A stretch of DNA of 64,000 nucleotides from Notoacmeibacter marinus (GTDB lineage: Bacteria > Pseudomonadota > Alphaproteobacteria > Rhizobiales > Rhizobiaceae): assembly GCF_002238045.1 (NCBI RefSeq), contig NZ_NBYO01000002.1:310001-374000 (forward strand), read 5' to 3'. Positions 1-11,510 of this stretch are shown piece after piece. How positions within the stretch are numbered: position 1 is the first letter of the stretch; each line of letters opens with the position of its first letter. The translations under genes were made by a program, and so were the position numbers. Under the pieces are notes generated by a model. That model made no database searches and had not been told where the DNA came from. It saw nothing but the letters and a program-made list of their open reading frames with translations.

Positions 1-644
1 ACCGGGAGTATGACAGGCTTCGCGAGGCCCGTCTGAGGGAAATCCCCACCTGGTTCGGCGAGGTGCTGAGCGAGGAAGCGCATCATCGCCTGGATGTCAG
101 CCGCTTCTCCACGGTTATCGCGGCGACGGCGGACGATGCCTATAACACGCTGGTCTGCACCGATTTCGGACCCGAGGTCGGGCGCGACCGTGTCTTCCAG
201 ATCGGTGACGGTCGGCCTCGTCCTGACAGCCAGACGATGAACTTCACGCTGGGCGGACGCCCCCTCACACGCGATCCTGAACAAGCCTATTTCGATCTGC
301 GTGCGTTGATCGATCGGGGTTACGTCTTCACATCCACCACGCTGACCGATGAGTTCACCTACGAACAGTATCAGGAAAGCCGCCCCGACAAGACGATCCT
401 TCTGCTCTGGATCACCCAGGGGGGGGACCTCGTCTTCCGCTCGACGACTCGTGAGAACAATCCAGCGCCAGGCCACAAGCTGATCAGCTTCGGGCCGCCG
501 CCGCGCGATGCGGAGACCCGGCGACGCGAGCATGAAGAATGGCGAAACGGCAAGGATGGGGAAACAAGCGACGAGCGTGAAACACGCGACACCGTGCCGT
601 TGGAGAAGCAGCCGTCCGACCCGCCAAAGCCCAACCTGCCATGA
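1..644 (+). CDS. C-terminal part of a cation:proton antiporter (CPA1/NhaP type), 5' truncated by the window edge
   Basis: The reading frame is open from base 3 with no start, so the gene begins before the window. What remains is the soluble tail: a Rossmann/TrkA-N-like stretch (ARLREIPTWFGEVLSEEA, then AATADDAYNTLVCTDFGPE), a linker, and a final domain with RGYVFTSTTLTDEFTYE and PGHKLISFGPPP. This order (fold near 'LSE', FGPE, 'LTDEFTYE', 'ISF-PP') matches the cytoplasmic tail I know from rhizobial sodium:proton antiporters; the membrane part is not visible. The last ~45 residues are charged and Pro-rich. Its stop overlaps the prmA start (ATGA), so the two are probably cotranscribed. Family assignment is from memory of the tail pattern. 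Confidence 0.65.
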   Translation, partial: REYDRLREARLREIPTWFGEVLSEEAHHRLDVSRFSTVIAATADDAYNTLVCTDFGPEVGRDRVFQIGDGRPRPDSQTMNFTLGGRPLTRDPEQAYFDLRALIDRGYVFTSTTLTDEFTYEQYQESRPDKTILLLWITQGGDLVFRSTTRENNPAPGHKLISFGPPPRDAETRRREHEEWRNGKDGETSDERETRDTVPLEKQPSDPPKPNLP

Positions 645-1519
645 CCGAAGAAGACTGTCGGTTCTATCTGACCGCGACCCGTGCGGTCGCGCGGGCTGCC
701 TACGATTGGGCCGGTCAGTTCTTCGAAGACGATGGATACGCCGTCGTTCTGCAAGAAATCGATGAAGATCGAGACATTTTCGAAACGTCGGTCTACCCCC
801 TTGGCGACTCCGAACGGGTCGCCGACGCATTCAGAGCGTGGGTCGCCGAAAATGCGCCGGCTGAAGAACTCCGTAGGGAAGTTTTTCACGATGTCGATTG
901 GGTGGAGAAATCGCTTGAGGGACTGAAACCGGTTCAGGCAAAGCGGATCACCGTTCACGGTCGGCATGACCGCGCAGCGGTGGGACTTGGCCAAATCGGC
1001 ATCGAGATCGAAGCCGGCCAAGCCTTCGGGACCGGCCATCATGGCACCACGGCCGGTTGCCTCATCTTGTTGCAGGATATCTTAAAGGCCGAGCGGCCGC
1101 AGACCATTCTGGACCTCGGCACGGGCAGCGCCGTTCTGGCCATTGCAGCGGCGCGACTGTCGCCCGCTCACGTTATCGCAACGGATATCGACGCTGTCGC
1201 CGTGGAGGTCGCCCGCCACAATGTTCGCCTCAACGGCGTACACGATCGGGTTCGGTGTTGGACGGCCACTGGTTTCGGTCACACGGCCATCAGGGTTGGA
1301 GAGCCGTACGATCTCATCGTGGCGAACATTCTGGCCGGACCGCTCAGGCGACTGGCACCGGAAATGGCGCGGCACCTGGCGGCCAATGGATCGGTGCTGC
1401 TATCCGGTATTCTGGACGAACAGCGGCGCAGCGTCATTGCGGCCTATACCGGGCAGGGATTCCGCCACGTCCGGACCATCCATCGGGAAGGATGGTCCAC
1501 GCTTCACCTGAGACGCTAG
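641..1519 (+). CDS. prmA: Ribosomal protein L11 methyltransferase PrmA
   Basis: This is a SAM-dependent methyltransferase that trimethylates ribosomal protein L11 in the cytoplasm. The 292-residue protein has the usual N-terminal substrate-recognition part (1-120), then the family signature GQAFGTGHHGTTAGC near residue 130, SAM motif I LDLGTGSAVLAIAAA near 155, ATDIDAVAVEVA at the acidic loop, and the catalytic-region motif DLIVANILAGPL near 225. Length is normal for alphaproteobacteria. The ATG overlaps the upstream antiporter stop by 4 bp, so translation is probably coupled. In Hyphomicrobiales prmA commonly sits next to an Xaa-Pro aminopeptidase, as here. Confidence 0.95.
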   Translation: MTEEDCRFYLTATRAVARAAYDWAGQFFEDDGYAVVLQEIDEDRDIFETSVYPLGDSERVADAFRAWVAENAPAEELRREVFHDVDWVEKSLEGLKPVQAKRITVHGRHDRAAVGLGQIGIEIEAGQAFGTGHHGTTAGCLILLQDILKAERPQTILDLGTGSAVLAIAAARLSPAHVIATDIDAVAVEVARHNVRLNGVHDRVRCWTATGFGHTAIRVGEPYDLIVANILAGPLRRLAPEMARHLAANGSVLLSGILDEQRRSVIAAYTGQGFRHVRTIHREGWSTLHLRR

Positions 1520-1536
1520 ATTATTGGCCGAGCCGC

Positions 1537-1689
1537 TCAGAAGCGGCGACCGCCGGTCGGGAAACCGGAACGGCGGCGGTCGTTGTCGTCCATCAGTTCC
1601 ATGTGGTTGCGAACATAGGCAGCGGCCTGACGGCTACGGGCTTCGACCAGGGCGTCGAACATGCCGCGAAATACGTTTCTGTTGCTCAT
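1537..1689 (-). CDS. Small (50 aa) conserved protein, DUF1127-like
   Basis: A 50-codon frame begins MSNRNVFRGMFDALVEAR and ends with an Arg-rich tail (GGRRF). A good Shine-Dalgarno (GAAGGA) lies 7 nt upstream of the ATG. Basic, helical proteins of this size (MFDALVEARxRQA..., then LMDDxx) occur in many rhizobia next to prmA and resemble the DUF1127 group, some of which are linked to RNA turnover and nutrient responses; the function of this one is unknown. It converges on prmA, with 17 bp between the two stops. The start and RBS are seen; the family link is inference. Confidence 0.6.
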   Translation of the reverse strand: MSNRNVFRGMFDALVEARSRQAAAYVRNHMELMDDNDRRRSGFPTGGRRF

Positions 1690-1915
1690 CGGTTTCGATC
1701 CTTCGGTTTGTCTCTTGATGTCTTGCTACCAAGATGAGGTGTGTCGCCCTGCGGAACCAGAACCATATGCGCATGACTAACCTCCGCTTTTTGCATATGC
1801 GAAGAAACCGTATGCCTAACCCTTTATTCACTCTCCTTGCAGCGCTATCCGCTTGCCTCAGGCTATCGCGCCCCCTAGCTTGGCGGCTTGTGATTTCCGA
1901 TGGGACAGACAAATT

Positions 1916-3766
1916 ATGGCGCATTATCAATCCTTTGCAGCTCCGGCGGAGAAAGTGCCGGCGGCAGAACGGCTGTCTGCGCTGCGAAAGCTTATGCGCA
2001 CGGCCGATGTCGACGCGATCCTCATACCTCACGCCGACGAGCATCAGAGCGAATATCTGCCGGAACGCGCCGAACGCCTTGCCTACGTGACCGGTTTCAC
2101 CGGTTCCGCCGGCGCCGCGATCGTTCTGGCTGACGAAGCCGTTCTATTTGTCGATGGCCGTTACACGCTTCAGGCGAAGGGACAGGTCGATCCTGCCCTC
2201 TTCACCGTCGAAAGCCTCGTCTCGAACCCGCCCTCGGCATGGATCGCGGAACGAGACGGCCCCCTCCGTCTCGGCATCGATCCCTGGCTGCACACGATCG
2301 GCGAGACCAAGGCGCTGGATCGGGCCTTGTCCAGCAGGGGCGGCGCGCTCGTCTTTCTGGAAGAGAACCCGGTAGACGCCATCTGGCCGAACCAGCCGCC
2401 TCCCCCTCTCGGCCAAACCCGTATTCAGGCGAAAGAGCATTCCGGCCGACTGGCCAGCGACAAGATCGAGACCATGCAGGCGGCCATCGCCAAGGCCGGT
2501 TTCGACGCGACGGTTCTAACCGATCCCGCTTCTGTGGCCTGGACGCTGAACATTCGCGGCTCGGACGTGCCGCACAATCCGTTGACCTTCGCCTTTATGA
2601 TCGTCCCCGCGACGGACGAACCGGTGCTGTTCGTGGATCGCCGGAAACTCGATCGCGAGGCGCATGCCTATCTGCGCCAGATGGTGACGATCGAGGGGCC
2701 GGACGCTTTCGCCGAAGCCTTGGCCCAACTGGGCAGGGCTGACAAGCGGGTCGGTCTCGATCCTGCCCTCGCCTCACGCGGCATTGGCGATGCCATCACG
2801 ATAGCGGGCGGGTCGGTCGATCCCTTCGATGATCCTGCGCGCCTGCCGCGAGCGATCAAGAACGATGTCGAAATCGAAGGCGCACGTTCGGCCCACCGCC
2901 GGGACGGCGCCGCGATGGTGACATTCCTGCATTGGCTTTCGAGGCAGGCGCCGGGCAGCGTGACCGAGATCGCCGCCGTCGAGAAGCTGGAAGCCTGCCG
3001 GATCGAAATGGCGATCGCGAATGGCTCCGAGTTGCAGGATATCTCATTCGATACGATTTCGGGTTCCGGGCCGAACGGCGCGATCATGCATTATCGGGTC
3101 ACGGAAGCGAGCAACCGGACGCTGGGCGGAGGCGAACTCTATCTCATCGATTCCGGCGGCCAGTATCTGGATGGGACCACCGACATCACCCGCACCGTCG
3201 CTATTGGCGAGCCGATCGGACAAATGCGTCGCCACGCCACCATAGTTCTTCGCGGCATGATCGCGCTCACCCTTGCGCGCTTCCCGCAAAAGGCCTGGGG
3301 GTCGGAACTCGATCCGATCGCCCGGCGCCCGCTATGGATGGCCGGCATGGATTATGCGCACGGCACGGGCCATGGCGTCGGATCGTTCCTGGCCGTTCAT
3401 GAAGGTCCGCAACGGATCGCGCGGACGGGCAAGGTGCCGCTTCACGCCGGCATGATCGTCTCGAACGAGCCCGGTTACTATCGCGAAGGGGCCTATGGCA
3501 TCCGGCTTGAAAATCTCATCGTGGTGGAGCCGGCCTCTGATATTGCGGGCGGCGATACGCCCATGCACGGTTTCGAAACCTTGACGCTCTGTCCCTTCGA
3601 CCGCCGCCTGATCGGTCCTGAACTGATGACCTCCGATGAGATCGAATGGCTGGACGCCTATCATCGGCGTGTCGCAGGCGAAATCGGCCCGCTTCTTTCA
3701 GGCGACGTTCTGGAATGGCTAAATGAGGCCTGTGCGCCCTTGCAACACAAAAGCGAAGCTAGCTGA
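1916..3766 (+). CDS. Xaa-Pro aminopeptidase (M24B, three-domain form)
   Basis: A cytosolic metallopeptidase that removes the N-terminal residue preceding proline. At 616 residues it is the long three-domain form: two creatinase-like N-terminal domains (AYVTGFTGSAGAAIVL; FVDGRYTLQA), then the pita-bread catalytic domain. All metal ligands are present: the two Asp in LIDSGGQYLDGTTDITRTV, His in GTGHGVGSFL, Glu in NEPGYY and Glu in RLENL. The ATG at 1916 was chosen because homology begins right after it (MAHYQSF...ERLSALRKLM); an in-frame TTG at 1853 would add 21 unrelated residues. The 3' end overlaps azlD, which runs towards it, by 8 bp. Confidence 0.92.
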   Translation: MAHYQSFAAPAEKVPAAERLSALRKLMRTADVDAILIPHADEHQSEYLPERAERLAYVTGFTGSAGAAIVLADEAVLFVDGRYTLQAKGQVDPALFTVESLVSNPPSAWIAERDGPLRLGIDPWLHTIGETKALDRALSSRGGALVFLEENPVDAIWPNQPPPPLGQTRIQAKEHSGRLASDKIETMQAAIAKAGFDATVLTDPASVAWTLNIRGSDVPHNPLTFAFMIVPATDEPVLFVDRRKLDREAHAYLRQMVTIEGPDAFAEALAQLGRADKRVGLDPALASRGIGDAITIAGGSVDPFDDPARLPRAIKNDVEIEGARSAHRRDGAAMVTFLHWLSRQAPGSVTEIAAVEKLEACRIEMAIANGSELQDISFDTISGSGPNGAIMHYRVTEASNRTLGGGELYLIDSGGQYLDGTTDITRTVAIGEPIGQMRRHATIVLRGMIALTLARFPQKAWGSELDPIARRPLWMAGMDYAHGTGHGVGSFLAVHEGPQRIARTGKVPLHAGMIVSNEPGYYREGAYGIRLENLIVVEPASDIAGGDTPMHGFETLTLCPFDRRLIGPELMTSDEIEWLDAYHRRVAGEIGPLLSGDVLEWLNEACAPLQHKSEAS

Positions 3767-4058
3767 ACCCGATCTGCCGCAGGACGATGAGAAGAACGGC
3801 CGACGCGAAGAACATGCCGGTCAGTTTTGCCCTCAGCCCAATAAAGGCGGCGAAGATGATGGCGGCCCATTCGGCCGGCCCGGCGGTAATCATGGCCGGT
3901 GCCACCAGCGTGGTCAGAACGGCGGCCGGCACTGCATTCAGCCCCGCTTGGACGCGCGGATGAATGCGCTCGAAGCGGCTGAGGATGAGATGGCCGCCGA
4001 TGCGCGTGCCATAAGTTGCGAGCGCGCCGAACAGAATCACCCAGATCATGCCGTTCAT
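3759..4058 (-). CDS. azlD: AzlD family branched-chain amino acid exporter small subunit
   Basis: A 99-residue, very hydrophobic protein with three to four membrane spans (VILFGALATYGTRIGGHL, VPAAVLTTLVAPAMI, WAAIIFAAFIGL, GMFFASAVLLIVL). Size, the TYGTRIGG start and AVPAAVLTTL are typical of AzlD, the small partner of AzlC in export of branched-chain amino acids and analogues. Its ATG overlaps the azlC stop by 4 bp (ATGA), so the pair is translationally coupled. The 3' end overlaps the aminopeptidase stop on the other strand. Confidence 0.9.
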   Translation of the reverse strand: MNGMIWVILFGALATYGTRIGGHLILSRFERIHPRVQAGLNAVPAAVLTTLVAPAMITAGPAEWAAIIFAAFIGLRAKLTGMFFASAVLLIVLRQIGFS

Positions 4059-4788
4059 GTCGTCCGCTCCTTGGCTTCGGGCGGCATGGGCGGCGGTGCT
4101 TCGGGCGCGCCGATCAGAATGGCGGTCGCAATGCCGCAGATCGCGCCGATCGAGACATGCCAGGGCGAACCGACGGTCAGCATGGCCAGCACCGAGCCGG
4201 CAGCGCTCGCCCCGACGATCGGGAAGAACGGCTTGCGGGAGCGAAAATCGTAAAGCATCCCGAAAAAGTAGAGGGGCAACATGAAGTCGAGACCCAGCGC
4301 CTCAGGATCCTCGATCAGCGCCCCGAAACGCGCGCCGAGATAGCTCTCCAGAACCCAGAGACCATAAATCGTCAGGCCAAGCCCGAAATACCAGGAAAAG
4401 GCAACGGGCCGTTTGTCCGCCATTTTCATCGATTCGGCGAATTGCGGATCCGAGAGCACAAACCAGCCCACCAGCCGCTGCCAGGGCCGCCAATGCATTA
4501 TTTTCGGGCCAAGCGCCGCCGAATAGAGAATGTGCCGGAAATTGACCGCAAAGATCGACAGAACGATCAGCCAGCCCGGCACCCGCCCGTCGAAAAGCTG
4601 AAGGCCGACCATCTGACTGGCGCCACCGAAGATCGTCGCGCTCATGAAGGTGGCTTCGAAAACGGAAAGGCCGGTATCGGCGGCCAGCGCGCCGTAGAGA
4701 AGGCCGAAGGGCGCGATAGCCGCGCAGATCGGCAGGGACCGGACAATGCCGGCGACAAAACCGGCTGCGGGAGAAAGCGGCGGTGCGG

Positions 4789-4792
<4 letters not shown>
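4055..4792 (-). CDS. azlC: AzlC family branched-chain amino acid exporter large subunit
   Basis: An inner-membrane protein of 245 residues with the AzlC signature near the start: LPICAAIAPFGLLYGALA and FMSATIFGGASQMVGLQL, followed by four or five more membrane helices (LIVLSIFAVNFRHILYSAAL, LPLYFFGMLY, ISIGAICGIATAILIG-like). Start: the frame is open to 5131, but the GTG at 4792 puts the AzlC fold at the N-terminus and overlaps the stop of the upstream acetyltransferase (GTGA), a coupling pattern repeated throughout this operon. With azlD it forms the exporter; position at the end of the ligA operon suggests no dedicated substrate sensor nearby. Confidence 0.9.
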
Positions 4793-7568
<2,776 letters not shown>

Positions 7569-9236
7569 TCATCCCGTTTCTGCGGCATGGAGAAGCTTTT
7601 CCGCTGCCGCGCGCGCTTCGTCCGTGACGGATGCGCCGGACAGCATACGCGCAATCTCTTCGCTCCGTTCGTTTCGCGCCATGGGCGATACCGAAGTCGC
7701 CATCCGGTCTTCTCCGCTCTTGGCGATCAGGAAATGCGTTGCGGCACGCGCTGCCACCTGCGGAGCATGAGTGACCGAGAGAACCTGAACAGTCTCCGCC
7801 AGCCGTGCCAGACGCGCACCGATCGCATCCGCCACAGCGCCCCCAACACCGGTATCGATCTCGTCGAAGACGAGCGTCGGCGCCGATCCGCGATCGGCGA
7901 GCGCGACCTTGAGCGCCAACAGAAAGCGGGAGAGTTCGCCCCCGGACGCCACCTTCATCATCGGCCCGCCGCGCGTGCCGGGATTGGTCTGCACCCAGAA
8001 CTCGGCGCTATCAATTCCGTCGGCGCTGCGGGCGGCAGGATCGCTTTCGAAATGAACGAAGAAGCGCGCCCGATCCAGTTTCAGCGCTGGTAGCTCGGCC
8101 ATCACGGCATCGGCGAGAGCCTCCGCCGCCGCCTTGCGCTTTTCGGACAGCAGCGCGGCTGCTTCGTCGTATTCGGCCAACGCTTCCCGCGCAGCTTGTT
8201 CCATCATGGCGAGACGTTCTTCGCCCGCATCGATATCGGCAAGATCGTCGGCCATGCGGTCCCGCAGCTCTGGCAGCGCTTCCACGGGCACGTTGAATTT
8301 GCGGCTTGCCGCCCTTAGCGAAAACAGTCGCTCCTCTGCGGCCTCCAACTCGTGCGGATCGAACTGTGCCGCACGCTGCGCCTCATCGACCCCGGCCTGA
8401 ACGGCATCGAGCGCAATCATCGCTTCGTCCAGAGAGGTCACGATCCCCGAAAGAAGTTCGGGATGATCGGCGCTTTTACGTTCCAGCCGCCGCATTAGCG
8501 AGGCAAGCTGCCCCATCGGTGCATCCGATCCGGACAGCACCTCCTGCGCATCGGCGATTTCAACTGCGATCTTCTCCGCACGCTGCATGGCCGTGCGCCG
8601 TTCGGCCAGTTCCTCTTCCTCGCCAGGTTGCGGGTCGAGTTCGGTCAGCTCTTCGACTGAGGCGCGCAGATAATCGGTTTCTCGCGCTGCTTCCTCGATT
8701 CGTGCACGATGAGCCGCAAGACTGCTTTCTGCCCTGTGCCAGGTGGTGTAAATACGCGAGAGACTTTGCACTTCACCGAGCAAACCGCCAAAGGCGTCGA
8801 GCAGCACGCGATGCGCCGCCAGATCGACCAGGGCGCGATCGTCGTGCTGGCCGTGTATTTCAACGAGTTCGATACCGAGCTGGCGCATCAGCCCGACGGA
8901 GGACGCACGGTCGTTGACGAAGACGCGCGTTCGACCATCGGCGTTCTGCACGCGCCGCAGAATGATATCGCCATCATCGTCCAGATCGTTGTCGCGAAGG
9001 ATTTGCCGGGCGGGATGGGCCGAGGGAATGTCGAACACTGCCGTGACTTGGCCCTGGCTCTGGCCGGCCCGCACCAGCCCGGCATCGCCGCGCGCGCCGA
9101 GTGCAAGTGCCAGCGCATCGAGAAGGATCGATTTGCCAGCGCCTGTCTCGCCCGTCAGAACCGACAATCCGGCGGACAGGTCAAGATCGAGCCGCTCGAT
9201 CAGCACAATGTCACGGATCGAGAGGGAAGCCAGCAT
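7569..9236 (-). CDS. recN: DNA repair protein RecN (SMC-like ATPase)
   Basis: RecN acts in double-strand break repair. The 555-residue protein has the Walker A loop GETGAGKS near residue 33 directly after the typical start MLASLSIRDIVLIERLDL, a long central coiled coil (about 150-350, Ala/Glu-rich), the ABC signature VASGGELSRFLLALK and Walker B LVFDEIDTGVGG, then the D-loop/His VLSVTHAPQVAA. The ATG at 9236 was chosen because it matches the family N-terminus; the longer open frame would start inside the bamD end and add low-complexity sequence. I saw no alphaproteobacterial SOS box (GTTC-N7-GTTC) in the 40 bp before it. Confidence 0.96.
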   Translation of the reverse strand: MLASLSIRDIVLIERLDLDLSAGLSVLTGETGAGKSILLDALALALGARGDAGLVRAGQSQGQVTAVFDIPSAHPARQILRDNDLDDDGDIILRRVQNADGRTRVFVNDRASSVGLMRQLGIELVEIHGQHDDRALVDLAAHRVLLDAFGGLLGEVQSLSRIYTTWHRAESSLAAHRARIEEAARETDYLRASVEELTELDPQPGEEEELAERRTAMQRAEKIAVEIADAQEVLSGSDAPMGQLASLMRRLERKSADHPELLSGIVTSLDEAMIALDAVQAGVDEAQRAAQFDPHELEAAEERLFSLRAASRKFNVPVEALPELRDRMADDLADIDAGEERLAMMEQAAREALAEYDEAAALLSEKRKAAAEALADAVMAELPALKLDRARFFVHFESDPAARSADGIDSAEFWVQTNPGTRGGPMMKVASGGELSRFLLALKVALADRGSAPTLVFDEIDTGVGGAVADAIGARLARLAETVQVLSVTHAPQVAARAATHFLIAKSGEDRMATSVSPMARNERSEEIARMLSGASVTDEARAAAEKLLHAAETG

Positions 9237-9276
9237 AGCCCGCCGATGATTTCGTGTTCTGCCCGACCGGCCCGGA

Positions 9277-10143
9277 TCAGCCTTCCGACTTCTTGCCGAA
9301 GCCGACGCGGCTGAGCCATCCGCCGGAGCTCTGCTGCGGCTTGTAGCCACCTTCCGTCAGCAGGGCATAGGCGTCCTTATACCACTGGCTGTCGGGGAAG
9401 TTATAGCCGAGAACGGCAGCCGAGTTCTGCGCTTCGTCCACGAGCCCCATGGCAAGATAGGATTCGGTCAGGCGCGCCAGGGCTTCTTCGACATGGCGCG
9501 TGTTGGAATAGTTCTCCACCACATAGCGAAAGCGGCGAATGGCCGCCAGATATTCGCGCCGTTCCAGATAATAGCGACCGACCTGCATTTCCTTGCCGGC
9601 GAGCTGGTCGCGACCGAACCGGATCTTAGACTGGGCATCGTCGACATATTCGCTATCCGGCCAGCGTGTGACGACCTGGTTCATTACCTGGATCATCCGC
9701 TTGGTTTCTTCCTGGTCGCGCGTCACATCTTCGATCTGCCGCCAGTAGGAGAGCCCGGCAATATAAGTGGCGTAAGCCGCATCGTCGGTTGCAGGGTAAA
9801 GTGTCGTGTACCGCTTGGCCGTCTGGATGGCGTCGTCGAACTGGCCCTGCCGGTATTGAGTGAAGGCTTGCATAACCAGGGCCTTGCGGCCGAAATCGGT
9901 GTAGGGATGCTGGTTTTCGACGGCTTTGAACTTGCGCCCGGCTTCCGTCATCCGGCCCGCCTCGAGATTGGCGAGCCCTTGGTTGTAGAGGCGGTCGGCC
10001 GGTTCGATATTCTCGACGTAGAGGGCCAGATCGGCATCGTCGGTAGAGGTGCATGCGCCGAGAACCGGCAGCACGGCCAGCATGGCCGCCCCTGCAATCA
10101 TCTTGAACTTTCCGGCTGGAACGCGTTCGATCCGCTCACTCAT
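9277..10143 (-). CDS. bamD: Outer membrane protein assembly factor BamD (ComL)
   Basis: An essential lipoprotein of the BAM complex that inserts beta-barrel proteins into the outer membrane. The 288-residue protein has a lipoprotein signal ([15 protein letters not shown], acylated Cys at residue 31) after a short basic extension, then five TPR repeats (for example [20 protein letters not shown] and [20 protein letters not shown]). [15 protein letters not shown] near the C-terminus is typical. It lies between lpxC and recN, a standard order in rhizobia and one that groups envelope genes. Confidence 0.95.
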   Translation of the reverse strand: MSERIERVPAGKFKMIAGAAMLAVLPVLGACTSTDDADLALYVENIEPADRLYNQGLANLEAGRMTEAGRKFKAVENQHPYTDFGRKALVMQAFTQYRQGQFDDAIQTAKRYTTLYPATDDAAYATYIAGLSYWRQIEDVTRDQEETKRMIQVMNQVVTRWPDSEYVDDAQSKIRFGRDQLAGKEMQVGRYYLERREYLAAIRRFRYVVENYSNTRHVEEALARLTESYLAMGLVDEAQNSAAVLGYNFPDSQWYKDAYALLTEGGYKPQQSSGGWLSRVGFGKKSEG

Positions 10144-10305
10144 TGTCTACCCTCAAACCCCAAAACCCGCACATCGCCATAAAGGAAGCGAAGCCCGGCG
10201 GCAATCTCGCATCTGTCGTGTGCTGTCATTGTGGCAACGCTGGGGCAATCGCCGATTTCGCCCTTGCCCACCGGCACTCTTTCGGAAGGATGTGACCTGA
10301 AAATA

Positions 10306-11274
10306 TCAGTCGAACTCTGGCGCAAGGCTCGGTGCGGCGGCGACCGCCATGGCCATGGCGCCCGCACGAACGGCGGAGCCGGCCATGTCCGTTTCGATGC
10401 GCCAGGCGGTTCTGTCGTCCATCAATGCCTTCAGCGCCATGGCATTAATGCGGTGGCCACTGCGATACGACCGGAACGTGCCGATGAACGGCATCCCTGC
10501 CAGCGCAAGATCGCCCACGGCGTCCAGCAGCTTGTGGCGAACGAATTCATCGGCGCCGCGAAGACCGCCCGGATTGACGACTCGGTCATCGTCGCCGATC
10601 ACAACGGTGTTTTCCAGCGAGGCGCCAAGCGCAAAGCCGGCTGCCCAAAGGCCTTCGACATCCTTCATGAAACCGAAGGTTCGCGCGAAAGCGAATTCAT
10701 GCTGAAAAGTCTCCGCCTTCAGGTCCAGCACCGCGTGCTGGGCACCGATAACCGGGTTGGCGAAATCGATGGCGACATCGAACCGCGTGCCGTCCGACGG
10801 CAGAAACTCGGCATAGGACAGCCCGCTCTGCACGCGGACCGGCTTCAAAATTTTCATGTAGCGGCGCGGCGTTGCCAATGTGCGAATGCCAGCTTCCAGA
10901 AAACCTTCAACGAAAGCGCGCGACGAGCCGTCCATGATCGGCACCTCGGCCTCGTCGATCTCGACGACCATATTGTCGATGCCGCAGCCCATGGCGGCTG
11001 CCATCAAATGTTCGATCGTCGCAATCGATGTGCCGCAAGGCGCGCCGAGAACCGTGGCGAACGACGTCGCAATAACGGAAGATGCTTTGGCGGGCAGGCT
11101 AACGATGCGGCCATCGTCGAGCGTACGATGAAAGACAATGCCCGTATTGGCGTCAGCCGGATGGCACTCCATGCGGACGAGACGGCCGGAGTGTACGCCT
11201 GCGCTTTCGAACGTAACGCTTTCGCACAAAGTGGTCTGGCGGTCTGACACGCGTCTTTCGTCCCCGTTTTCCAT
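10306..11274 (-). CDS. lpxC: UDP-3-O-acyl-N-acetylglucosamine deacetylase LpxC
   Basis: The committed, zinc-dependent step of lipid A synthesis. Conserved segments in the ~322-residue protein are TLCESVTFESAGVHSG near the start, SIATIEHLMAAAMGCGIDN with the first zinc His, MDGSSRAFV, and the C-terminal HKLLDAVGDLALAG with the second His/Asp pair plus the catalytic-region His in SGHRINAMAL. Start: the ATG at 11274 is preferred over in-frame TTG/GTG codons 6-9 nt upstream; none has a strong ribosome binding site. It follows ftsZ after a 236-bp gap that contains a terminator-like hairpin. Confidence 0.96.
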   Translation of the reverse strand: MENGDERRVSDRQTTLCESVTFESAGVHSGRLVRMECHPADANTGIVFHRTLDDGRIVSLPAKASSVIATSFATVLGAPCGTSIATIEHLMAAAMGCGIDNMVVEIDEAEVPIMDGSSRAFVEGFLEAGIRTLATPRRYMKILKPVRVQSGLSYAEFLPSDGTRFDVAIDFANPVIGAQHAVLDLKAETFQHEFAFARTFGFMKDVEGLWAAGFALGASLENTVVIGDDDRVVNPGGLRGADEFVRHKLLDAVGDLALAGMPFIGTFRSYRSGHRINAMALKALMDDRTAWRIETDMAGSAVRAGAMAMAVAAAPSLAPEFD

Positions 11275-11457
11275 GGGCACCAAGGGTGCCGATCAGGCTT
11301 TCAGAAGCACCCGCGCCTCCCCTATTGGCAATCGGGTACGTCATCGGTCTAACCGTCGGGTCGAAAAGAAGGAAATCACGCTTGTTTACCCGAAACGTAC
11401 GAATCGTAACGTTTGCGTAAAAGCCCCGGGAGAAAATCGCCCAATCCCTTGCACAGC

Positions 11458-11487
11458 AAAGGGCCGGCCCCTTTCGGAGCCGGCCCT
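11458..11487 (-). terminator. Probable intrinsic terminator after ftsZ
   Basis: A 9-bp perfect GC-rich stem (AGGGCCGGC / GCCGGCCCT) with a 10-nt loop lies 23 bp beyond the ftsZ stop. On the minus strand it is followed by only three U, so termination may be partial. The rest of the gap 11275-11457 shows no gene. Confidence 0.6.
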
Positions 11488-11510
11488 CAAATTGTGAAGA
11501 TTGTGTGAGG

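Noticed and set aside
9237-9276. Possible SOS (LexA) box before recN
   Set aside because: No GTTC-N7-GTTC match; the only GAAC lacks a partner at the right spacing.
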